Origin: Carnegiea gigantea
Taxonomy: Eukaryota > Streptophyta > Magnoliopsida > Caryophyllales > Cactaceae
DNA length: 64,000 bases
Assembly (NCBI GenBank): GCA_029747015.1
Contig: JAKOGI010001335.1
Coordinates: 186,001-250,000, forward strand
Reading direction: 5' to 3'
Below, in pieces: positions 46,601 to 57,786 of the stretch. A program made the position numbers and the translations under genes. Below the pieces are notes generated by a model, which was given only the letters and a program-made list of their open reading frames with translations, had not been told where the DNA came from and did not search any database. Positions within the stretch are counted from its first letter, which is position 1. Each line of letters opens with the position of its first letter.

Positions 46601-47395
46601 AGGCGTGAATTAGAAAGAGTATAGGGTTACCATCGTACTAGAAAGGTCATTGAGGTGACGACAGATGTGGAAAACCCTACATCCTTATTATATCATATTA
46701 TATATTAGATTGTGTGACAAGTGCTAATTAAAGTATGGCATGCAACTGTTTTGTTTTCTGGGGGTTGGGAGTCATTCACTGAGCGTGTGGTAGCTCATCC
46801 CCCTATCTTTTCCCCCTTTTCCCTAGGTTCCTAAAGGGACAGGTAGAAGTTGGTTCACGTAAGCTAATGATGGAGTCTACCTTACCACCCTAGAAGTAGA
46901 CTTATATGCTTTTGTACGTTAAATTATGAACTTAGTAATGTATTGTAATGTAATTTAAGTTCTTGAGTGTGTGTAAGTTAATTACTGAAGCCATGTAATG
47001 CATATTGCCTAGAAGTTGCTCTATATGGCCATGTGAGTCGACCATCTGACTTATCAGTTGTCGTATAGCTGGAGTTGTTTATTTTCTTTTGGGATGTAAA
47101 CCCTAATACTTTGGATGTGTGATCTGTTGAGTTGTACTTTCCAATTCTCTTCTATTATTGAACTATATTGTTTAGCACACTGCAGGTGCATGTCAAGTAG
47201 ATTTGTGATCTCCAACATATAGCCGTTGAGTTATAAATATATGTTTGTGTGTTTATCGAGTGCAGGAACCCATTATAAGGGTGGAAGCCTGGTTTTAGCC
47301 CATTTTTAGGTGAAGCCCTATCCATTTTGCCCCAGAATTTAAGTAAAATTAAGAAATCATTAATACTTCTAACTCTAGGGGTTGGGGGTGTTACA
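43698..47395 (+). mobile_element. Solo LTR of a Ty3/gypsy element, Tekay/Del-like, 3.7 kb
   Basis: The segment starts TATAATATCCGGGGTTTTCA (first bases probably mutated from TGTAATATCC) and ends TAGGGGTTGGGGGTGTTACA, both typical of Tekay/Del LTRs. Flanking five-base sites are CTCAC (43693-43697) and GTCAC (47396-47400), four of five matching. Removing it rejoins an open frame of the Ulp1-like gene (RSRKLT joined to TNRSEEQKTEEI). Inside are a GA microsatellite (about 44158-44200), repeated GGGAACCCTAGAACACC-type words (about 45955-46080), and a TCATCCCCCTATC region before the 3' end. With only one LTR and no interior, it is best explained by LTR-LTR recombination. Confidence 0.8.
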
Positions 47396-47539
47396 GTCAC
47401 CACTAATAGAAGCGAAGAACAGAAGACGGAAGAGATAAAGGGTAACAGAGCAGAGGCGGAGAAGGTGACGTCAAGGGTGCTGACAGTCATCCTTGTTACT
47501 ACTTGATGCGGCCAGGATAAGGAACCAATAGGGAATCAT

Positions 47540-50539
47540 CCAGCAATGGGGCAGTCAGAAGAGAAACAAGTTGGGAAGACCGGGAGCGGCAGTGAGGCCA
47601 CCACAGTGGTAGATATCACCCCCACCATTGAAGCCAGGGAGGCCCTCATCCTTCAGGTACAGTTCATCCTGTTCCCTCTGAACTTCACTTACATACTCAG
47701 ATAAACCTCTCATGTTACATTATGAACGTATGCCCAGCTACACAACTTACCTAACCTGGGTATACTAGCAGTCTGTCGTGGTATACATAAGTGTCACGCA
47801 TACCAATAGTTTATCACACTATTGTTGGGGGCTGAAGTGGGTGTTTCATTTGTCTAACTTTGTATCAAATGTTGTTCTAATCATGTGATTACAACCGAGA
47901 GGACATGAGAACATGAGTGCATTGCTGGGCGCGCTCGAGAGTGGCAGTCAGCGCAGCGCAGTGAGGGACAGGGAGAGCGTGCCGACCTTTGACATCGGGA
48001 AGCCCCCCATCCGTCAGATACGGTTGAGCACTTTCCATGTCTACTATTATTGCATGGTGAGATGAACCCCAGCTGGTGGCTTCTACCTAGCATAATGCCG
48101 TTGCTAACCTGGGTGTATCTAACTGTCTGTCGTGGTAGGCATGAGTGTCATGTATACCAGTTGTTTGCCACATTGTTGTTGGGGGCTGAAGTGGGTGTTT
48201 CATTTGTCCAACTTCGTACCATATGTCATTTTTATCATATCCTTGTAATAGGGAGGAGATGAGAACATGACTGCATTGCTAGGCATGTTGGAGACTAGCG
48301 ATAAGCGCACCACAGTATGGGACAGTGAGAGCGCGCCGACTGTTGACGCCGAGGGCCCCCTATCTATCAAGTATGTCGCTCGGCACATTGGACAGCACTG
48401 GTCCACGCTCGCGGTGGGGGAGAGTGATAGTGCACCGATCGTTGAGCTGGGGGAGGCCCCTTTACCTGAGGTACGGTTTATCCCTTCCCCTGTGTACTTC
48501 TAATACATGATAAGATGCACCTCAGTTGCTACCTTGTTAAGGTATGCCCAGCAACATGTCGTGTCTAACCTAGGTATACCTAACTTCTAGCATTGGTATG
48601 CATTAGTGTCATGCCTACCAATACTTGCCCACATTATTATCGGGGGCTACAGCAGGTCCATCATATGGCCATGTTCATCTCCCATGGTCATTCTTATCAT
48701 GTCATTACAGTAGGGAGGACATGACAAGATGACTGCATAGCTAGGCATGTTAGAGAGCAGCGGTCCGCCGCTCTCATTAGGCGAAAGCGAGAGTGCATTA
48801 ATCGTTTAGCCAAGGGAGGCCCCCTTACCTGAACTACGGTTCATCTCTTTCCATGCGTACTTCTACTACATGATGAGAAGGACCTCAGCTGTTGCCTTCT
48901 TAAGGTATGCCCAACAACATGTCATGCCTAACCTGGGTATACCTAACTGCTAGCATTGGTATGCATGAGTGTTATGCATACCAATACTTGTCCACATTAT
49001 TATCAGGGGCTGCAGCGAGCCCAACATATGGCCACGTTCGTCTCACATGGTCGTTCTTATCATGTCATTACAGTAGGGAGGACATGATAAGATGACTGCA
49101 TCATTGGGCGTGTTGGAGAGCCGCGGTCGGCCGCTCTCAGCGGGGAAGAGCGAGAGCATATCGATCGTTGAGCCAGGGAAGCCCCCCTTACCTGAGGTAC
49201 GGTTCATCCCTTTCCATGTGTACTTCTACTACATGGTGAGAAGGACTTCAGCTATTGCCTTGCTAAGGTATGCCTACCGACTTATCGTCTCTAACCTAGG
49301 TATACCTAACTGCCAACATTGGTATGCATGAGTGTCATACGTAGCAATACTTGCCCACATTGTTATCGGGGGTTGCAGCGGGTCCATCACATGGCCATGT
49401 TCGTCTGGCATGGTCATCCTTATCATGTCATTGTAGTAGGTAGGACATTACAAGATGACTGCATTGCTAGGCGTGTTAGCCCTGCCGCTCTTAGTGGAGG
49501 AGAGCGAGAGCACGCCGATCATTGAGGTGGTGAAGCCCCCTGTGGTACGGTTCATCCCTTTCTTAGTGTACTTCTACTACATGGTGAGATGGACCTTAGC
49601 TGCTGCCTTGTTAAGGTATGCCCAGCAATATGTCGTGTCTAACCTGGGTATACCTAACTGCAAGCATTGGTATGCATGAGTGTCAAGCATACCAATACTT
49701 GCCCACATTGTTGTCGGGGGCTGAAGCGAGTCCCTCAAATGGCCACGTTCGTCTCACATGGTCGTTCTGATCATGTTGCTGCATGGTGGGAAGAGCTCGC
49801 CAATTATTAACGTCAGGACCCTTTTATCCCTCAGGTATGGTTCGTTAAATCCTTCTTACCTTGCTTACATGGTCACAGATGTCGCATCTCCTTTAGTGGA
49901 TGGTTTGCCTACGAACCAGTAGTTGGTAACGTGGGTATGCATTACTCTCTATCATGGTATGTGTGACCGTGGTGTCAAGAACTGTCGCCTATAATGGGGA
50001 AGGGCTGCAGTGCGTAAGTCATCGTCCATCTAGGCCCTCGCATGTGTGCTTCTGACTATGACCTTGTGACAGGGAGAACATGCCACGATAGAGACGTCTC
50101 TCCTTGCAACGAACATCGGCGCTACAGATAGCACAGAAGGCAAGAGCACGCCCACTGTTAACACTGGATAGCCTCCCATCCCTCAGGTATGGTTAATACC
50201 ATTCCATCTGCACTTTCCGTACATGCGCACATGCACCTCATCTACTGGGATGGTAACATATGCCCAGTAACCACTAACTGGTTACCTAGGTATGCAGCTT
50301 GCATTGTCGTGGTATGCATGGCAGCAGTGTCTCTAACCATAGCCTATGGTTAGGTATGCCCATGGTGGGTGCTTTGTACGATAGAGTTGCTTCCTCATTT
50401 AGATTTGATCGTGTGCTTCCCGTAGGGTGGAGATGAAAAGATGGAGGCGGTCATCATAGAGGCGGACGCCGGTGGTTCCCCAACCACGGATGCAGCCAGT
50501 TCGCCTAGTGTTGCACATGGGCAGCTTCCCATCCACCAG
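47540..50539 (+). repeat. About nine tandem exon-plus-intron units of ~355 bp in the Ulp1-like gene
   Basis: Each unit has an exon ending in a CCTGAG or CCTCAG followed by GTACGG or GTATGG, and an intron with AACCTGGGTATACCTAACTG, GGTATGCATGAGTGTCATGC, GGGGGCTGAAGTGGG and CATGTCATTACAGTAG. Exon ends fall at 47656, 48016, 48470, about 48833, 49196, 49544, about 49834, 50186 and 50539. Clean exons are 49077-49196 (40 codons), 49440-49544 (35), 50073-50186 (38) and 50426-50539 (38), all phase 0 at both ends. The encoded unit reads like GGHDKMTALLGVLES, then ESESAPIVEPGEAPLPE. Exon 48252-48470 (73 codons) is two units fused by deletion. Some copies have stops (48747 region, 50169 region) or lost splice sites (48017 AT for GT; 48834 CT for GT). 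Confidence 0.8.
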
Positions 50540-51206
50540 GTACTGTTTAATCCGTATGCTACACACTTGCCTTACATGCTGACCTAACCCAGACCTGTTG
50601 CAATCTCATTGTACGCAGACCTACATTTGGTTGAATGCCTGGATAGTGGTACTGGCAGTCGTGGTATAGTTGAGTGACATGGTCGTTCCTTATGTAGTAG
50701 GTGCCTGGTGTAGTTCGGAAGCGAACGTGGAAGGCTACAGTGCACAGGGGTCGGGCAACCGGTCCGCCTCATCTTTCCACCACGTGCGCCTGTGCTGAGT
50801 ACCCCGAAGGTAAGCCTGGGGGAAGAAGTAAGTGCACCACATTGGTTATGTTTGTAGTGGGCTTGACTTTTTGTGCATGGTTTGTATTCCTCGGTGCAAA
50901 GCACTCATAGCAGCACGTTCACTATGACTGTTACGTTTATGGTTTGTTCCTGCATGTCAGGCTGTCCGAAATTACCTTCTGGGAAGCATGTGTGCAAAAA
51001 ATGTTGAGTTGCTTGTGCCGTGTGGAAATGGTGTAAGTCTTTTAAGAAAGTGATCGACTAGTGAGTCAGTTCTGTGGCCCCATCATATATCCACCATTGC
51101 TGCGCACGTACTCCTAACCCTTTCCCAAATGTGTTGTTATTACTACTACATAACATGGTAAGTGGGCTGTGTAAGATTGTTGAGTTGAACGAAGGAGGGG
51201 CGCAAC

Positions 51207-51798
51207 TAGAGTTGGGTAATAGGTCAGGTCGGGTTGGGTTCATGTTCGTGTAGAACTTAAATGGGTTGATAATTCCTCAACCTGAACCTAACCCGTTTAT
51301 TGAACATGTTGAAAAACCTTGACCTATACCCATTTAGTTTTTAAACGGGTTGGCCTTCTTAACCCGTTTAAGATAAACAGGTCGAGTTCAGTCACCTAAT
51401 TACTCATTTACGCATTTAACATTTTCAACTAATACGTAATTACATAGTGTTAAAAATTAAATTTACATATCGCATTAAATAATTACTCTCTAAAACTCCC
51501 CCAATTCATCATAATTCACAATGTTTATATTTTTATATTTTTAATTATATAATAAAAAGGTAAACGGATAAATGTCAAATGGGAAAATGAGTTGACTTAT
51601 TTAACCCATATAATTAAACGGGTTACATAGGTACTTTTTCGTGTCGAGAATCTTAACTTGAACCTAACCCATTTAATTAAACGGGTTGAACGTGTCAACC
51701 CATTTAATTAAATGGGTTGAAACTTTATACCCAAACCCACTTAACTTCGTGTTTATTTCGAGTCGGTAAGTGTGTCGGGTTAGCTTTTCCCAGCTCTA
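51207..51798. mobile_element. hAT-type MITE inserted in an exon of the Ulp1-like gene
   Basis: The element starts TAGAGTTGGGTAATAGG and ends GCTTTTCCCAGCTCTA. The reverse complement of the end, TAGAGCTGGGAAAAGC, matches the start closely. Eight-base duplications flank it: GGCGCAAC (51199-51206) and GGCACAAC (51799-51806), seven of eight matching. The inside is rich in AACCCGTTTAATTAAACGGG-type words and has no coding sequence. Removing it joins NEGGAQ to HIYAFEVKGL in one open frame. Confidence 0.85.
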
Positions 51799-52587
51799 GG
51801 CACAACACATTTATGCCTTTGAGGTCAAGGGGTTGGTGAAGGCCGTACTGCGAGGAGATCCGAGGGACAAGGCTAGGGAGTGTATTAATGGTTTCATGAT
51901 TAACTACTACAACACCCTCTTATATGAGCGGCAGTGTGTGTGCCCCAAGTGATGTCGATTGTCAATATTTGTGAAGACCCATCAGTTGGTAAGCATCCTC
52001 CACAGTACTGCAATCTCCGTTTATGTTGTATGAAATGCACGTGGTCGCGGCGAGGCACGTGCATTTCAATGTTTGCACTAACGACATTGTGATCATGTGT
52101 CCAACTCATAGACGGAGGGGAAAATGTGCACAGTTGGATATACACTGGCAGATGTCATTAGCAAACAGCAGCGCGACGCTGTGACACATGTAATGATGCG
52201 ATCCTTTAACCACTACAATGTGTCGTAAAAGTTACGAATGTTGGCTGCTCATGGCGATGGACTTGAAGCTTAGACATATTGCAGTGCACGACTCCTTACC
52301 GCCTAGCTAAGCTACAGACTAGCTACATTGTTAGGGTTTGTTAACCCATGCAGTTAAGTGCCCACCTAACTTTCATTCCCACATTATATAGTAATCATAT
52401 TATGCTTATGTACTTGTCTATCATAAAGGTCAACATTTACACTAATAATCTGATGTGTGAGGTCATTCACCCACCATGCCCATCGCAGACCAAGTATGTG
52501 AAGCACATACTGCGCTCTAACCCATAACTGCAGGTGATGTTTGATGTATGCAATATATAGCTAACACTGTATGCGTTTCCCGTGCAG

Positions 52588-52753
52588 GGGTTATGATTGT
52601 GGTGTATTCATCATGATCTATATGGACCTCCTTGCACTGAAGATGGACACCATATGCTTAACACAGAAGGACGTACGTATGCTCCGAGATAAATGCCTGG
52701 CCGACATTCTACACGGCACAATCCGGAACTTTCCCTCATCCCTTTCATCCTAG
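52588..52753 (+). CDS. Catalytic Cys block and C-terminus of the Ulp1-like protease (last exon)
   Basis: After the acceptor CCCGTGCAG at 52587 the frame reads GYDCGVFIMIYMDLLAL, then DVRMLRDKCLADILHGTIRN and a stop at 52751-52753. The Cys in YDCG is the catalytic nucleophile of Ulp1/SENP (C48) peptidases, and the following helices match plant Ulp1 C-termini. The His and Asp blocks expected just upstream are not recognisable, although part of the preceding region is (VNIYTNNLMCEVIHPPCPSQ, about 52430). The exon itself is open, but upstream stops mean it is part of a broken gene. Confidence 0.75.
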
Positions 52754-55700
52754 CTTACATTTGGTTTTGTCATCGGCGTGCAGCCCTTGGCTGTACCCTA
52801 CAGTTGGTGTTACATTATGTAATTATTTAACGACTGATGTGTGTGACTGTAATGTACATATGGGTATGGATGGGTTCTGTTTATATGATGCAGCATCACA
52901 GCATGCAAATGTGGTACATCCCCTCATTATTGGTGGTCAACCATGCACCCATTACCTTGTGCATGTTATTGGATAACTGTAAATCGTGTCAGGTAATAGG
53001 CGGACACTTGTGGGTCCCTCAACATTGCATTGTAAATGTCATGCTAAGCACTGACGGTCACTCACCACACAAAACCGCAGGGTGTTCCCAGGCGTGTATG
53101 TGCTCCAGCTTACCTGACATTAACGCAGCGTCTACCTAGGTACGCATTGAATGGCACATGTTTCCCTTCGCATTAAAGTTGATGTACGTGTGGGTTGGTA
53201 TGGGAAGGAACTGATGTAAGGTAGAACATAATGCAGGAATAGAATACAAGGCAAACATTTAGGCACATTAAACAAACAACTTTATATATTATGGAGGTAT
53301 TGCCAGTCGCAACCTACATACCAAAAATCGATACCTACTTGGTGAACCCCATCTACCACATCAACTGTACATATTACGTAGGCAGTGAGGACGTACAAAG
53401 GTGTGTTCTGAGTTGGACATGGTGGGTAAACAAAAATGGGGTGGCATGTACGGTGCAAAGGCCTGCATAGAGAAGAGGGTCCGCCTTGTTGGTGATGTTA
53501 GTATGAATGTCAATGCCACTGCAGTTTTTAGCGAACAACTTATAGGTCGTCCACCCCTTTGTCCGTCAGTATGTCATGTACCACCATTTATAGTTAAGGT
53601 TACCAAGGTACGGTTAGATGTACACCGTGGTCGACCTACAATTACCCACATACATCCATGGTTACCACACCTAAGTATGACGTAAGTGTCAAATACCTCA
53701 TTACACCAGCACAAACTCATGTGTACCTCCTTTGTAAGTAGAAATACTTGGGTAGAGTGAGAAGAATACTATGGTACTCCTCACTTTCAATGATTGATAG
53801 ATATGTCCCCTTCGTACTACCAGCACTATTTAAGTTCACATCCACTCCAGCTGGCAGGTGTAAAGCCCATTGCAATTCCTGAGTGAAGGGCGTCCATGAA
53901 GGACGCAGCTTTGTGATAAACCTACTGCATACCAAAGCTTAAATGCAGTACGGGTATAGGTGTGAGACCGTGGGATGGAGTAAATGTTCAGCTCCAACAT
54001 GATAAATGTGGGCACGAGGTTGGGGTCCAACTTGCGGACTTCCATTCATGTGATACGAGCAATGGGACAATTAATCATGAACAAGCAACGCTAGTGTCCC
54101 CATTCTAGTAGGTTTTCACGTGACGAATGTATAAGTCAGTAAGCATGAGTGAAACAGTGTAGTCTTCGGCACTGACCATACACTAGATGCAATCTAATCG
54201 GTTTAAACATCCTTCACCCACGACAACGTCCATGTCATCCATCAACAACATCAATCCACGAGGAGATCCTCCATTAGGGAAACACCCTAATATTGGGCGG
54301 GTGGACGGTCCAGTTTTCGTCTTCATCGACAACTTCACCCTTTAATTGTTAATGGACTTCCCGATATGGTCATTGGACGACTTTGATGCGAGGGCTTGAT
54401 GTGGATTGCGGAGGTGTATGATGCCTTTATCTGCACATATTCCAGCATAAATTCTAATCATCATTGAGTTCAGTCATAATTAGACTGACGAACAGCGACG
54501 TTCTGCACGGAGGGATGGTAGATCCATCTTACGAGTTGAACAGCACCGATGATGGCATCGTTGAGAGGTTCGACACCACCCTCAGGCCATTAATCACCTC
54601 ATGTAGGACCTTTGCAATTTGCCAATCAATACTGACGTATGAATTCTATGGATGGAGCAACAACACATTGATGCACATCCTCCGCAAAGGGAGAGACGGG
54701 GCTCAAGTTGGCGTAATCTCCACACCAATGGAAGAGGGAAATGCTATTAAATACAGAATTAGCATGCTGGCAACCATTCACGTATTCGCATCCCTCTGCG
54801 TGTGTCTGATTATTGCCTGTGTGACATTCGTATCACCATTGGGAACTATAGAGGCATTGCACGTGCATCTTTCCTACACAATTTATGCGGGTTACTTTCT
54901 GTAACTAGGCCCCCATTATGGTGTTGATAGATATTAGAGTGGGATCAAGGGATATACTACGAAGGACTGCAATGAACCATGGCTTCATGACACCTATTGG
55001 CTTCGTCAGGGGCGTGTGTATCTTTTAGGGCTCATCGAAAGTGTTCTCGGTGTGACATAAGTTTGAACAGCTACATGTCACTTTCGTGGTTAAGGTAAAT
55101 TTTGCAATGGCGCGATTCGATATTAATGTGCATATTGTGTCCACATTATTTGCTTTCACGACCGCATGTCTCACATCCTACATTGAGTAAGTTGATGTGT
55201 CGTATGTTTCATTGAATGCTTATAGGGAGTTCAGTAGTGCTGCCAAACCAACACTTACGCATGTTGGTACTACAAAATTTACTGGCGTCGCCCACAGGCC
55301 AACCTCACATAGTAGTTCATACCTTCTACACTGTCTTAGGTGGCCCGAGTTAGCACTATCAGTTTGTTGACATTATGTGTATGCATGAGTTTCGGCTGTT
55401 ATGCCCTTGTATTTGTGTATTACCCATGGAATACCCCATCACACTTACGTCGTTGCCATTATTATCCATGACTCATTGTTCGTTTCCAATGTTATTGTGC
55501 TTAAGTTATCGATCACACTTTCATGTAAACTTACGCAACACTTTCCCTTTCGTCATTGTAACCTTAATGATCCATTTGATGGAATGACTACAATTACTTA
55601 ACTTAACAAATAGATCTACCTAGGTGCACTTCAGCACATAATTGGGTAAACATTGTGCAGTTGTATTCGAAGTGAAGGCCCAGTGCAGGCAGGGTATATG

Positions 55701-56431
55701 TTTTACATCACTAACAGACACATGCAAAAGCTAGGTAGCTGAATGAGGTGCGTAGAGCTCCATTATGCAACGTGCGCGCACACTGTACGCATCACACCTG
55801 TACTTTTAATTAAAGTCACCGATGTCAACATACATATCAGTACTTACACACACAAGGTAACACACGCTCATGCTTCAGTGCGTACAGTGCTATATGTTAC
55901 ATGAGTAGTGGGTGAGTCATGGTATAATATGGCCCACTCCAGGAGACACAAAACACAGCAAAACACCTTTAATATACCGTTTTATTCAGTCTAACACCCG
56001 CTAAAACTCCCTTCACTACTTGCAATCTGACGCAGTTTGCCTACCACGGCTTCCATAGTGCATGGACAGGTAAACTTAGAAGTCATACCAGGTACGCATA
56101 TGAGGCTCCTGAAGGCAACAACACTACATACCGCAGTTTGCCAGTGTTGCTCGTTGCTGAAGAAGCCTCGAACTCCCTACAATCACAACACCCACTTATT
56201 TATCACAACGTATGATAGCTATGAAAAAATAAAATTATAATTACGTAACGTACCATCGCATCGTGCTTGTTCATGCAACATAGGAACTATCGAGAACATC
56301 CTCAATTTGGAGATCACCTCATAACTTACATCGAAATCTGCTTGGGGATTATGACAAGTGCGCCTTATATGTCCAACTTCACTGCATTTTGAGCACCTAT
56401 GCAGTTTCTTATCGTGGGTTTGAGACTTTCT
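52754..56431. other. Region between the convergent MULE genes, mostly unassigned
   Basis: It holds the 3' flanks of both MULE genes and about 3 kb in which I recognise no domain on either strand. The longest open frame (54464-54904, +, TTG start, 146 codons) ends with a hydrophobic stretch (ISMLATIHVFASLCVCLIIA) but resembles no family I know. Base composition is like the MULE, so it may be a captured or heavily decayed segment. Confidence 0.4.
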
Positions 56432-57786
56432 CTATTTCGACGGTGGCCTACCTGGATGGCGGCCATTGTTCGGTGGTAATATGCACTTGTTGTAGTCATC
56501 ATCCAGTTCTTCCCCACCAACCATAACCCTTGTCTTCTTATGCGCTTTCCCTATGTCGTGTGTTTCCTTCGGGTGGACAAGTTGGTTGTATACAACCTCC
56601 TGGGTCGCAGTCTTATAAATTGGGTGGACGTAGTCATAAAGCCATAAGTTCGCCTTTGCTATCATAGCTAGAGCATGACAACATGGAAGGCCTCGCATTT
56701 GCCATTGCCTGCAAGTGCAAGTCTGTTGCCCTAACTTAACAACTAATTTGCGGCTGTTGGTCAACTCCATACTGTACTTGGCTAACATCACACTGTAATG
56801 CTCTACAGCTACGATATAACCCATTTTCTGGTATCTGTCTGCCAACTTCTGCTCTATTCTCTCACCCACCCCTTTCTTCCACTTGACAATGTCCTGCTTG
56901 TGCTTGTCCATCTTCCTTCCCAGCTTCTCAAGGTGGTTATGGACAAGCTAAGGCACAGGCATCGGTCATAGTCATCGCATCCAATTGTTCCAGCTTTCTA
57001 TGACATTGTTGTTCGTTCAGCCCCATCTCTCCTTAGTGAACTTTGATGAAGCCCACTACTCCGGCTCATTCTCCTCCACCTAGGTACCGAGCTTTGAATT
57101 TTAGCACCTCAACTCCTCCAATGCGGCATTGTATTCCCCCATAGTTAGTGCGTAAGCCACTCTATAGAACATTTCCTTCACTATCTGTTTTGTCGCTTTT
57201 TTGCAGATCCCATGCTTGGCTGCCTCCTTCAAGAAGTTCTCGGTCAAGTGTCGTAGGCAGTAGCTATGGTACTCTTTCCCAAATACTTGGGCTGACTGCA
57301 GGTGGAATTACAGGTTGCCTATTTGACATTATCAGGGGCTTCAGACCCCTCAAACACTAAGCAACCATTTCTGAGAACCACACCCACTTTTCAATTTTCT
57401 CACCACACACTATAGCATATGCGGAGTTGAAGAGATGGTTGTCTGCATCCAAGGTGTAGGCCGCAAGCAAGGTCCCCTTGTTTGGCCCACTCAGATGAGT
57501 TCCATCGACGAAGAGCACGAGCCTGTATTCGAGCTTGAAGCCATTTACATTCGCAGCGTATGCCACGAACATCCTGTAAAACCGGCCACGTATTCGTTCT
57601 CAAGATTGTCGCATACATCCAAGGAAGCAATTTGTAATGATGGACTTGCTTGCCAAGCACCATCACACGCACGAACTCTCTCGCCCTCCATAACTGCATG
57701 TTTGCGAGGCGAATCCCCAGCTCCAACTCTAGATCTTGTATAATGTCTTTGGGAGAATAGAAACTAAAGAACCCCATTGAAGACAA
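56432..57786 (-). pseudogene. MULE (mudrA-like) transposase, middle and C-terminal part, broken
   Basis: On the - strand: FYSPKDIIQDLELELGIRLA and QLWRAREFVRVMVLG (57786-57600), the helical region before the catalytic core; then in another frame FVDGTHLSGPNKGTLLAAYT and DADNHLFNSAYAIV (57572-57357) with the first catalytic Asp (DGTH, 57506-57504); then KPLIMSNRQPVI, where the second catalytic Asp of the usual SDR motif is Asn (57323-57321). Further on come YCLRHLTENFLKEAAKHGIC and NVIESWNNWM, and the C-terminal open frame 56911-56432 with a SWIM zinc finger (CTCRQWQMRGLPCCHALAMI) and a basic tail (GRHPGRPPSK). Several stops and at least two frameshifts are present. The N-terminal part is missing. 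It would have moved the KI-MULE by a DDE mechanism in the nucleus. Confidence 0.85.

Larger units (their letters stand above)
39549..52753 (+). pseudogene. Ulp1-like (C48) cysteine protease gene of a MULE (Kaonashi-like), decayed
   Basis: Ulp1-type enzymes cleave SUMO from proteins; those in MULEs have unknown targets. A possible first exon (39549-39578, MNNREKTELE) is separated by a repeat-filled intron from the next (41197 on, VCTMELRKHRRCIENE). Decayed exons follow: LYTKLYALLVTSEL (about 42070) and WSHVVWSFLVEAIG (about 42190), resembling the DUF1985-type region that precedes plant Ulp1 domains; AQLICLSRTTRWG (about 42500); and a basic coiled coil (RRTKEALWTAKKALRLDKEA, about 43030). After the solo LTR come tandemly repeated exons (47540-50539), AVRNYLLGSMCAKNVELLVP (about 50960), AFEVKGLVKAVLRGDPRD (about 51820), YTLADVISKQQRDAVTHVMM (about 52140), and the final catalytic exon 52588-52753. 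Stops, shifted frames and lost splice sites show it is not intact. Confidence 0.72.
39083..57786. mobile_element. Probable KI-MULE: Mutator-like element with Ulp1-like gene and transposase (approximate ends)
   Basis: A Ulp1-like protease gene on the + strand (39549-52753) converges on a MULE transposase on the - strand (56432-57786). Plant MULEs with this pair are known as KI-MULEs (Kaonashi; Ulp1-bearing MULEs are also known in other plants). The left end may be near 39083, where GGAAAATTTACAGGG-type sequence resembles MULE termini, but no matching right terminus was found. The transposase lacks its N-terminus, so the right end appears deleted or replaced. A gypsy-type solo LTR and a hAT MITE have inserted into it, accounting for about 4.3 kb of its 18.7 kb. 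Confidence 0.68.

Noticed and set aside
54464..54904. 146-codon open frame as a new gene
   Set aside because: It has a non-ATG start, no recognised domain and no splice context; kept only as part of the unassigned region.
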